Both the position numbers and the translations under genes were made by a program. 64,000 nucleotides of DNA from Huiozyma naganishii CBS 8797. Taxonomy: Eukaryota; Ascomycota; Saccharomycetes; Saccharomycetales; Saccharomycetaceae. Positions 10,498 through 19,509 of the stretch are shown here, piece by piece. Below the pieces are notes generated by a model. The model ran no database searches, was not told where the DNA came from, and saw only the letters and a program-made list of their open reading frames with translations. Positions within the stretch are counted from its first letter, which is position 1, and the number at the start of each line of letters is the position of its first letter. The stretch covers positions 1 to 64,000 of the forward strand of contig NC_035930.1 of NCBI RefSeq assembly GCF_000348985.1, read 5' to 3'.

Positions 10498-10976
10498 GCT
10501 ACATGGGAACTGTGAGGCAGCAATGGAGCTTGAAGTGTGCCGATTTTAACGATTGTACGATATATGTTATGTTATTTTTATGTTCAATTATTCATTCTTG
10601 TTGCTTTTGTCATCAGTGACAGAGACTCATTTCTGATTGATACAAGATTACTTCCGTAGATGTTTGTGTCCCCTATCGCCCAGACGAGTTTGCGGTTAAG
10701 AGTGTACACTACAACACTATAATTGTGAATTATTCGTTTGCGCCGCACGGAGCCCATCTGCCGAGCACATCTCTGTGTATTTGCTTGGTCTCTTGATACT
10801 TCCCTTTCTTGGGGAGTGTGGGTCGAGGAATCTCCGTATGAAGTGATCTGTCAGACGGTCTGCATTGGATTTTCGTTACAAGATCTGTGCACCGGATATT
10901 AAGTAACACCTGCACTAGACTGGGGAAACCCACAATCCGATTATATCGCCAACCAAACACAAGACAGGATTCCACC
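10498..10976. other. Intergenic spacer, promoter of FZF1
   Basis: A 479-base stretch with no gene seen. A T-rich segment near 10565-10590 resembles, but does not fully match, a replication-origin consensus. A frame open from 10887 reaches FZF1 only through a GTG codon and is not used. Confidence 0.5.
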
Positions 10977-11972
10977 ATGGGTGATGCTGTGGTGAAGAGG
11001 CGTCCGAAAGTGTTCAAGTGCCAGTTTGAAGGATGCGGGAAAGTGTTCAACCGTCCCTGCCTTCTGCAACAGCACCGGTCATCGCACACGAACGAGAGGC
11101 CATACGTCTGCGATGAGTGTGGGAAGCGGTTTATGCGGCCATGCCATTTAAGTGTGCACAAGTGGTCGCATTCGCAAGTCAAGCCCAGGCAGTGTGATTT
11201 TTGCGAGAAAGGGTTTGTCACTGGACAGCAGTTGAAGAGGCATCTGGCGACGCATGCGAAGAGGGCAGAGAAATTGCTCGGTATTGACACTAAGCGACAG
11301 CAGGTGCAGAAAGCTTTGGGTATGAAGAAAATATACTCCCCCTGTACGGATTTTAACTTGACGGGTTCTAGTAAATCTCTTGTGGACTCCAAGGAAAGGC
11401 TGGACAAGACTCCCGAGTACACGACTGGTCCTCCGGACTTGCAGAATGCTCTGCTGGACACCGGTGTACCCTTGCAACATCTTGTGCCCTTCCAGTGCCC
11501 CTATGACGACTGTTCCACCGTGTTGGGTCCACACGATGAACTGATCAGTCATTTGCTCGAGAGTCACGTGGTCAGCAAGCTTACTGGAATCTACGACGAC
11601 CCGACGTTGATGACGTACATACCGACTCCTGAAAACTCGGTTGAGGGCGGGATAGTGGAGGATCCCCTACTGTGGAGCGACATGGTTTGTAGAGAGCCCA
11701 GTTGCAGGGCTCTGTTACCCTTCCCCTCTGTGTTCGAGCTAATAGAGCACTACGACCAGTGTCACGGGTTCATCCCCTCCTCGCTGGTCAAGTACGGCTT
11801 CATAACACTATACGAGCCCGAGCAAGTTGTTAAGGAGGACGATCAAGCAAGTTACAACAACGATCCGCAACTTCTAGAACCACAGCGAACGGATGCTCAC
11901 CACCACAACCACCACAACCACAACCACAAACACCAGCTGACCAGAAATAGGGAGGATTTCCTACAATATTGA
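10977..11972 (+). CDS. FZF1: C2H2 zinc-finger transcription factor, Fzf1 type
   Basis: A 331-residue counterpart of S. cerevisiae Fzf1 (299 residues), the activator of the sulfite pump gene SSU1, with five zinc fingers. Fingers 1-3 are canonical and packed at the N-terminus (Cys15/20-His33/37, Cys45/48-His61/65, Cys73/76-His89/93). Two isolated fingers follow (FQCPYDDC...H and CREPSC...H-x4-H), exactly the Fzf1 layout. The ending YGFITLYEP matches the conserved Fzf1 tail. The ATG at 10977 begins MGDAVVK, aligned with the S. cerevisiae start. The C-terminus has an extra His/Asn-rich segment of about 15 residues that I do not recall from Fzf1. The gene sits immediately before HXK2, as YGL254W does before YGL253W. 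Confidence 0.93.
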   Translation: MGDAVVKRRPKVFKCQFEGCGKVFNRPCLLQQHRSSHTNERPYVCDECGKRFMRPCHLSVHKWSHSQVKPRQCDFCEKGFVTGQQLKRHLATHAKRAEKLLGIDTKRQQVQKALGMKKIYSPCTDFNLTGSSKSLVDSKERLDKTPEYTTGPPDLQNALLDTGVPLQHLVPFQCPYDDCSTVLGPHDELISHLLESHVVSKLTGIYDDPTLMTYIPTPENSVEGGIVEDPLLWSDMVCREPSCRALLPFPSVFELIEHYDQCHGFIPSSLVKYGFITLYEPEQVVKEDDQASYNNDPQLLEPQRTDAHHHNHHNHNHKHQLTRNREDFLQY

Positions 11973-12726
11973 GCGCTTCTCTTCTCGAGCCGGAGACACA
12001 AAGTTCTAGGCATTGAGAACGGCCAATAGGGGCGGGCGCCCCGCACCATACCATCCCAACCGACAGCCTCTACTTGCACCGATCCTGGCCCACCTGTGCT
12101 CATCACACTACCGTATGCTCCCAGCCACGCCCTACCACTACGTACATAACGACAATATTCCAACCGCGCAGTCCCTGCGGCGCTTTCTGTGCGCTTCCGC
12201 TCTGCCCCCTGCGCCGGATAAACCCCGCCTGCGGCACTTTCTGGGCAGAAGCAGAAAAAACGCCGTGAGGTAATTACGAGAGCAAAAATAAAACCGGCGC
12301 TTTCTCGCGCTGCCGCTGCGGGGGGTTCTGTGGGGAACGCCTTGGCTCAGCGCGGATCTCGTATCGCATCGCATCGCTGACTTTGGGAATTCGCTGGTAT
12401 TATACCAGCTTCTTCTTCTTCTGGGCCGGGAACGCCCATGAATATACACGGCGATAGCAGGTTTGAGGGCTGACTTCATTCTCAGTCAAGCGCACCAGCG
12501 AAGGGATGGAAGAATGGAAGGAAAAAAAAAAGGCCCGTGGTATCATGCTCTGCGTGGAATATGCACTACTCTCTCTCAATCTCTCGTTCTCGATATAAAA
12601 AGGGTTTATTCAGTTTTAAGCTTGGATTCTGTTCGTGCTCTGTTCTGTCTTTGCTTTTCTTCCGTCGCTTAGAACCCCTTTCTGAAACACAACTGGTCAA
12701 TTCAAGACAATTTATCAGACTGAATA
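11973..12726. other. Spacer carrying the HXK2 promoter
   Basis: A 754-base stretch with no gene seen. It has GC-rich blocks (12028-12045 and 12310-12345, with GGGG runs of the kind bound by Mig1-like factors), short ATCGC repeats near 12365, and TATAAAAA at 12594-12601, which is 126-133 bases before the hexokinase ATG. Confidence 0.5.
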
Positions 12727-14187
12727 ATGGTTCATCTAGGTCCCAAAAAACCACCTGCCAGAAAGGGCTCTATGGCCGATGTCCCCTCCAAACTGCTGAA
12801 TGAGGTTAAGGAATTCGAGGAAATGTTTTCCGTTTCTGCTGAGAAATTGCAGGAGGTCACAAAGCACTTCATCACGGAATTGAACCAGGGTCTGTCCCCC
12901 GAAGGTGGGAACATCCCCATGATCCCAGGGTGGGTCGTCGAATGCCCCACTGGTAAAGAAAAGGGCGATTTCCTGGCAATTGACCTTGGTGGCACAAACC
13001 TGCGTGTTGTCCTCGTCAAATTGGGCGGCGACCGTACTTTCGACACTACGCAGTCCAAGTACAAGATCCCAGACGCCATGAGAACCACCAAGAACCCAGA
13101 CGAGTTGTTCGTCTTCATTGCCGAGTCCCTGAAGAGTTTCGTCGAGGAACAGTTCCCTCACGGCGTCTCAGAACCTATCCCATTGGGGTTCACTTTCTCC
13201 TTCCCAGCGTCTCAGGACAGAATCAACCAAGGTATCTTGCAGACCTGGACCAAAGGGTTTGACATCCCCAACATCGAGGGTCACGACGTCGTCCCCATGC
13301 TAGTCAAGGAGATCACCAAAAGGAACCTCCCCATCCAGGTCGTCGCCCTGATCAACGATACCACGGGGACTCTCGTCGCTTCTTCGTACACGGACGGGGA
13401 CACCAAGATGGGTGTCATCTTCGGGACCGGTGTCAACGGGGCCTACTACGAGGAGGTCGCCAACATTCCCAAGTTAAAGGGGAAACTCGCTGACGACATT
13501 CCAGCCACGGCACCAATGGCCATCAACTGTGAGTACGGGTCCTTCGACAACGAGCACAAGATCTTGCCAAGAACCAAGTACGACATTGCGATCGACGAGG
13601 CCTCCCCAAGACCAGGGCAGCAGACTTTTGAAAAGATGTCCTCCGGTTACTACCTGGGTGAAATCCTGCGTTTGGCGATTCTAGACGTGTACGAAAAGGG
13701 CTGTATCCTGTGCGACCAGGACATGACTAAACTGAACACCCCTTACATCATGGACACCTCCTTCCCATCCAGAATCGAGAACGACCCCTTCGAAAACTTG
13801 GAGGACACGGACGAGATCCTGCAAAACGAATTGGGCATCAACACCACGGTCCCAGAACGTAAGTTGATCAGAAGACTGTGTGAACTGATCGGGTTGAGAG
13901 CTGCAAGATTGAGTGTCACTGGTATTGCTGCCGTCTTTGAGAAGAGAGGTTACAAATCCGGTTCCGTTGCCTGCGATGGGTCCGTCTTCAACAGGTACCC
14001 AGGTTTCCAAGAGCACGCCGCCCAAGCGTTGAGAGACATCTTCGGTTGGGAACACGGGCCAGCGTCTTCGTACCCAATCGTCTTGACCGCTGCAGAGGAC
14101 GGTTCAGGTGCCGGTGCTGCCGTGATCGCAGCCTTGTCCAAAAAGAGACTAGAAGCTGGAAAATCTGTCGGGATTATCACACCATGA
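12727..14187 (+). CDS. HXK2: Hexokinase PII (Hxk2 type)
   Basis: A 486-residue hexokinase, the same length as S. cerevisiae Hxk2. It phosphorylates glucose and other hexoses with ATP at the start of glycolysis. Visible features are the phosphate-binding DLGGTN (residues 86-91), catalytic Asp211 in LINDT, the FGTGVNGAY loop, and C-terminal EDGSGAGAA. The N-terminus keeps the K-K-P-x-A-R-K-G-S segment (about 7-15), which in S. cerevisiae Hxk2 is a nuclear-localisation and Mig1-contact region containing the phosphorylated serine. This suggests that the regulatory role in glucose repression is kept. It is convergent with HFM1, while the RTG2 gene that separates them in S. cerevisiae is absent. 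Confidence 0.96.
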   Translation: MVHLGPKKPPARKGSMADVPSKLLNEVKEFEEMFSVSAEKLQEVTKHFITELNQGLSPEGGNIPMIPGWVVECPTGKEKGDFLAIDLGGTNLRVVLVKLGGDRTFDTTQSKYKIPDAMRTTKNPDELFVFIAESLKSFVEEQFPHGVSEPIPLGFTFSFPASQDRINQGILQTWTKGFDIPNIEGHDVVPMLVKEITKRNLPIQVVALINDTTGTLVASSYTDGDTKMGVIFGTGVNGAYYEEVANIPKLKGKLADDIPATAPMAINCEYGSFDNEHKILPRTKYDIAIDEASPRPGQQTFEKMSSGYYLGEILRLAILDVYEKGCILCDQDMTKLNTPYIMDTSFPSRIENDPFENLEDTDEILQNELGINTTVPERKLIRRLCELIGLRAARLSVTGIAAVFEKRGYKSGSVACDGSVFNRYPGFQEHAAQALRDIFGWEHGPASSYPIVLTAAEDGSGAGAAVIAALSKKRLEAGKSVGIITP

Positions 14188-14435
14188 AGTGGTCCCCGTT
14201 CTGCCCCCCACACTTAATGAGCAATTCTTTTCTTCTTACATAACGACACCCTTTTTCCAATCTTGACTGATAGTGATACTACTTCTGGGGAAATGATCAG
14301 AGAATTTATCGTATCGATAGAGGTAGTTATATACTTTATAGAGGTACATTTAAGGCTTTATTGTTAACGAGTTTCTTAATTCTCCCAGTTCTTACCGTTT
14401 CCTTGTTTGTTTGCTTAGCGAATATTCAGTGTATT

Positions 14436-17400
14436 TCAATCAACTTCGACATCTGATCCCAAGAAATCAAGGGAACACGATTCAATGCTACTCCCAGACG
14501 ATGTGGTCTGTTGAGCGGCCCCGTCAGGTGCCGGAAGTTGCGTAGATTCCAGGTCCAACACAGCAACACAGCTACCCTCAGAATCGATTGATATACTTTC
14601 AATAGTCGGACTATATGTGCTTTCTAGGGGTGGAGCATTGGTATGTGTTTCTAAATCAGTATCATCCCTCAAAATCGACAGCTCGTCGTGTTCGAGGACC
14701 GATAAACTGGAATTACGGGTAGCAGTGGAACGCGTTTTGTCGAAGTTATCGTAGCGATATCCCCCAGATAAGTCTGCGATACTTCGAATTCCCCGTTGCG
14801 TTTGGTGTTTGGATCCCGTATTGCCCACTTCGCTTTCTTTAAGCCGTTGTTTCGAAAAAGATCCCACAGAACGTTGTCGAGTACTGCACTCTTTAGCAGG
14901 GTGAACATCTTCAAGTATGTTGGCCCTTTTTAAAGTCGCGCCTCCTTTTAAGCATGGCCCGTTGGCTGTAGTTTTCCTTCGGGACATGTCACCTTTGTAT
15001 TTTTCATCACCCAAATACTGAAGTAGGCTGTCATCAGATGATAGACTGTCAATGCTTGCATCACTTTCTGGTATGAAAAGTGTGCCCTTCGGCGATTTGT
15101 GATGACTATACCTCCCCAATTTGTTCCTGTATTCGATGGGTAGTTCATTAGCGCAAAAAGTAATCGATTCACCCAGTCCTGCCACTTCTTGACAATGCAA
15201 TGAGAACACTAGCTCAGACTCGATAGAGTCAAAGAACGCACATACTCTATATGCCTTCGGCTCCTTGAGTTGACTCAACTGGATTCTACGGAAATCTACA
15301 AGTTCGTCGGAATCTTTCAAAATTTCAATGTCCAGAGAGAGGTGTGAGCCATGCCATACCGCAGTTCTAAATTCCGCTGATATCTCAACTTTGAAAACAA
15401 CATTTATTCCGTCGTTCAAATTTTTACAGGAAGTCACTTTGCTCTGTATTGTTAGCTTAGGTAATAGGAGAATATCTTCTTTGATTTTGGCACCCATTCC
15501 TAGCTTCAACCCCAAGAAGTACTCAATCTCGCCATCATCTAGTTGTTTCAATGCTTGTAGAGTAGTAACATTATGATTTGCCAATTTCCGTACAGAGACT
15601 AAACCGATGGATTTCAGTTGGCGTAATACCATACAACTATCCTCCCATGCATTGGCATTGATGCATCTTAACAAAAACAGTGCGTTTTTCAAAGAGAGGC
15701 CATCCTTCTGTTCAATAAAGGTGTCAACCATGCACTTCAGTAGACGGTAAGAGTGCCGAAACACTCGCAATTTGTCTTGAACGAGTACAGAATGCAATTT
15801 ACGTGCCCAATCATGCAATGGGTACTCAAGGCCACCTAGTTCATATTGAATAAGCAAAGATGTCTTCTGAAAGGTTTGGTCAATGATTTGGCTTTGTTTT
15901 TTCTCCGTGAGATATGGATACCTTATTAGTGGTGAGAGGTTTATTTCCTTGTACAATTTCTTTTCATTATATCTTAGACGCATCTCGGAAAATTCTTCTG
16001 AACGCACCAAAATATCCAAGACATCCTGCAGAGAACGCCCTTTTTTGGCACCGATAAATCTTTTAATCGTATCGAATAGAACATAATGCCGGACCATTGC
16101 CTGGCCAAAGGGAGTACACAAAAGTGTGCCATCTTGATCAACTATCAACATTGCTTCTAGCAACTGCTTGACCAGCCCCTGACAAAAGTTTTTGAGAACC
16201 GCGTGCTGTTTGATGTCTGATCGTAGATGTTTCGTCACTTGCCAGTATGCTGATGGGTTTTTCTGGAAGCGCACAAAGAAAAAACTCTTTTCAATCCATG
16301 AAACAGCGCTTTCTATGGACGTTATACATCCCAATGAGATCTCTGAGCAAATATGCTCAATCAAATCTAAATGTAAGGTACTTTCCAGCATGTCATTTCC
16401 ATCGAGTAGCTTCTCGTACTTACTTTTCTGCTCAACATCGGTCATTATTACTGAGCAACCCGTTTTCTCAAACTGTGGCCGCCCGGCTCTACCGATCATT
16501 TGTAAAATCTCTAAATTGGAATATTCCTTGTTTTCTGAACTGTTCCACATACTTGTCCCCTTGATTACAACAAGATATGCTGGTAAATTCACGCCTACAG
16601 CTAATGTCGATGTTGAGCAAAGTATCCGAACTTTTCCATTCATGAAGTTCTGTTCCATTGCGGTTCTATCTGGTAATGAAAGACCTGCATTATGAAATCC
16701 GACCCCAGCGTTGAAACAGTCCTGAATGGCTGGGTCCGATAGAGTGATTGAGCCTTTATTCCGCGGTATCCGTAAAGATGAGGCAACGTGTTTCGCTAAG
16801 TACTTTGCTGTGGAGACAGTTGAGGCCCTTGTTGGACAAAAAATCATTGTCGGTTTACCTTTGCAGTGTTCCAACAAAACTTCTGACAGTTTGGTATTGT
16901 AGAAAGCGTCTCTCTGGAATGAATTTTTATTGTAGAATTGGAAACCGTATACGTGTTTTTCCAAAGTAACTTGTCGATATTCATCGTCAAATTTTAGGAT
17001 CTTTGCCGATTTCCGATTCTTAGCTTTTAGCCAAGAGGCTACATCTTCGATATTTGGTATAGTGGCACTTGCAGCAACAATTCTGATATCGGGGCACATG
17101 TTATTCATTCTTGTCAAAACTACTTCCAGGGTGGCACCTCTTTTTTCACTAATTGTATGTATTTCATCCACTAGGACCAATTTGACCAGCTCGAATAATC
17201 TCTTATAGTCTTTCCATTTCCGCGTAAGTAAATCCCATTTCTCCGGTGTGGTGATTATAATGTTGCACTTTTTCACGCTGTCATTATCGAGATAAGATGT
17301 GTCACTTGTGAGCATCCCCACTGTCAAGTCAAGAAACTTGGGTTCCCATTTCTTCGAGATCTCGCAGCATAACGATTTGGTGGGAGCAATATACAGTATC

Positions 17401-18065
17401 TTTGTATTAGAGTCTGACTTTTTTTGGATACTGTTTAGAGTTGACAGGATAGCCAATTCGAGCAAAACGGTCTTCCCAGAACCTGTAGGTGAAGTAACCA
17501 CGCAATTTTCATTGCTTTCATATAGTGTACTGAAGGCTGCCGATTGCATTTTGTTGAATCTATCAAACGGAAATAACGTTTGGTATCGCTCTGGTAGAGA
17601 ACTAACCAAAATCTGGGATTCTACTTTAGCGGCTTTCTTTACAACGGTTATTTTCTTTCTTTTCTTTAAAGGCTCTTTCCTATGAGTGGAGTTCCCGGCG
17701 GCAATACCAAGGTCATCCTCCTCTATTGAGTAGTTCGTAGAAAATTCGGACCCTGTAAATACGGAACTATCATTGGTGTTGATTTCGTCCTCTGCTGCAT
17801 CGTCGTCATCAAGCAAAGAGTTGTGATTCACATATATCTTGAAAGGTGCCTTCTCATTTCGCCTCCTTTTACAGGAAGTCTTTTCTTGTATAGGTGGATA
17901 AAAGTTACCGTCTACGTATCAGATATTGTTAGTAACGAAATCAGTAGTTCAGCGACTATTAGAGGAAAGAGGGTATTTTGTAGCTGACTTATCCGTACCG
18001 CTTAGGCCATGTTTGGCATCTCTACCGGTGCTAACGGTCCCATCTTGGTCAAATTTGGTACCCAT
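14436..18065 (-). CDS. HFM1: Meiotic crossover helicase Hfm1/Mer3, two exons
   Basis: Exon 1 is 17999-18065 and exon 2 is 14436-17911 (minus strand), giving 1180 residues against 1187 in S. cerevisiae. The Ski2-like DNA helicase stabilises strand-invasion intermediates and promotes class I crossovers. It shows Walker A TGSGKT (165-170), the DEIH box (271-274), motif VI QMIGRAGRP, a winged-helix part and a Sec63 domain, and ends in DFLGSDVEVD like S. cerevisiae (DFLGSDIEFE). The single long frame would begin at a GTG within conserved sequence. The frame continues upstream, matching S. cerevisiae residues, to an acceptor, and exon 1 starts MGTKFDQ where S. cerevisiae has MKTKFDR. The donor is probably GTACGG at 17998; GTAGAG at 18025 would also keep frame. 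The promoter is shared with RMR1. Confidence 0.9.
17912..17998 (-). other. HFM1 intron (87 bases) with TACTAAC branch point
   Basis: On the minus strand, GTACGG (17998-17993) is the likely donor, TACTAAC (17934-17928) is a perfect yeast branch point, and TAG ends at 17912, 17 bases after the branch adenosine. Removing it restores the frame (phase 1) and joins two segments that both resemble S. cerevisiae Hfm1, whose gene has an intron in the same place. The donor is not the usual GTATGT, which is typical of introns that need Mer1. Confidence 0.85.
17969..17976 (-). promoter_or_regulatory. Mer1-type intronic splicing enhancer
   Basis: ATACCCTC on the minus strand matches the published Mer1 enhancer AYACCCUY and lies 22 bases inside the predicted HFM1 intron. 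In S. cerevisiae the same element in the MER2, MER3 and AMA1 introns restricts splicing to meiosis. This suggests the same control here. Confidence 0.7.
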
Positions 18066-18282
18066 GGAACCTGTTCAATGAGTGCTCTGTTATTGTTTGT
18101 ACGTGATAGTTCCTTTGCCACCTCAGCGCTGTCTTCGTCTTAGACAACTGTGAACTGTTGATGACTGTTGTTTATTTATTATTATAATTATTATCATATA
18201 CAAAGAAAGGAACCTTGTCGTCGTCAATGCAGTGTGGTGGTGAAAGAGGGAGAGAAGGGTCAGTTTGATTGGCTTGTACGCA

Positions 18283-19218
18283 ATGGTGAACTTGTTGGTA
18301 CCGCAGGATGAGGTTAATGTTGACGAGAACGACATTGGCGTGACTTTAGAGGAAACAGCAGGACAGACAGGTCAATCTCTGGTAGGCTTCTCACCCACCA
18401 TTGGCAGTGAAGATGGTAGTAGCGACGACGATATGGGAAGAGATGAGGATGCTATGAGGCGTGCTGCGCATCAATTGCTTAGACGGGAAAACTCTAAAGT
18501 TGTAATACGGTATAAAGATGACAGGATGCTGCTATTTGACTGTAGCAGCGATCAAGACAGTGAACCAGAGGGAAGTGATGACGACGAGGGCAATGGCAAC
18601 AAATCCACGTATCCTATAATATGTCAAAACAGTGACATATCACATAGTCCCTGCAACATGTTGATGGCTGCAATACGGTCCTTCTTACAGACCTACTATG
18701 GACCTCTACAATTTGCAAGCAATGAGATTATGCTGTGCATACCGTTACTCGACATCACGATATGTGAAGATAACGCTTATAATAATCAAGTCTCGTTTGA
18801 CGACATACTGACGATATTTGACATTTTAAGGGAAAGATCCAAGGAAAAGGAAGAAGCTAATGTGCCAACCCATCTAGAAGCTGAGATCAAGCTAAGACCT
18901 AGATTTGTGGCTAGGTACAATGCCCTCGTTGAGTTAACGGATAGTTCAGCGACCTTGAATAACATCAAACCGTTTTCGAATGATAGTGGGCATCCGCTGG
19001 TGCTGGACGATTCAGGTCCACAAACGACAAAGGAAGTGGAGGTCATGGATTTGGATGATGATGATGACGACGAGGATGAGGGGAGGGGCAGACCCTCTAA
19101 TGAAGAGAAAAAGACCAACGAGATGTTTGTAAGGGATAGTGATTCTGATGAACTGCTAGAAATAGTGTCTGATGAAGGTGAAATAAATAAAAACGCGGAA
19201 AACGAAGAAGTTGTCTAG
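18283..19218 (+). CDS. RMR1: Acidic protein in the RMR1 position (meiotic recombination)
   Basis: A 311-residue protein between HFM1 and ZIP2, where S. cerevisiae has YGL250W/RMR1, a gene needed for normal meiotic gene conversion. Assignment rests on position and orientation; I cannot confirm sequence similarity. It has long acidic stretches (Asp/Glu runs near residues 50-60, 95-110 and 255-270) around a better-ordered middle (about 115-225) with hydrophobic segments such as LMAAIRSFLQTYYGPLQF. A SUMO-interaction-like patch (ELLEIVSDE) is near the C-terminus. The ATG at 18283 is used. The frame runs six codons further up only to a TTG. Confidence 0.65.
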   Translation: MVNLLVPQDEVNVDENDIGVTLEETAGQTGQSLVGFSPTIGSEDGSSDDDMGRDEDAMRRAAHQLLRRENSKVVIRYKDDRMLLFDCSSDQDSEPEGSDDDEGNGNKSTYPIICQNSDISHSPCNMLMAAIRSFLQTYYGPLQFASNEIMLCIPLLDITICEDNAYNNQVSFDDILTIFDILRERSKEKEEANVPTHLEAEIKLRPRFVARYNALVELTDSSATLNNIKPFSNDSGHPLVLDDSGPQTTKEVEVMDLDDDDDDEDEGRGRPSNEEKKTNEMFVRDSDSDELLEIVSDEGEINKNAENEEVV

Positions 19219-19509
19219 TGAAACTCTGGGTGTCTATGTAAGTATGATAGATGTGTAATATTATAGGGTGCTGTTATTTCGTAAAGACATCGTTTTGGAA
19301 CCTTCCCTTTTAATTTTGTTTAATGGAGTTAGTACCAGATTGAACAAATAAGTTTAAATTACCAATTTCAATTTTAAAAAGACTGCATTTTTAGAGAGAT
19401 TTAACGAACTTGAAGAAGCAAAATATTAAAACCACGCCAAGTCTAAAACTACAACGCATTGTCAAGAAGGGGTGCCTGTATGACAAATAGAAGTGTATAG
19501 GTTTGTAAC

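Noticed and set aside
10887..10976. Upstream extensions of FZF1 and, similarly, of RMR1, RTF1, TAD1, eIF5A, SSC1, POL32 and ANP1
   Set aside because: Each extension starts at GTG, TTG or another non-ATG codon; the first ATG matches the S. cerevisiae N-terminus in the recognisable cases.
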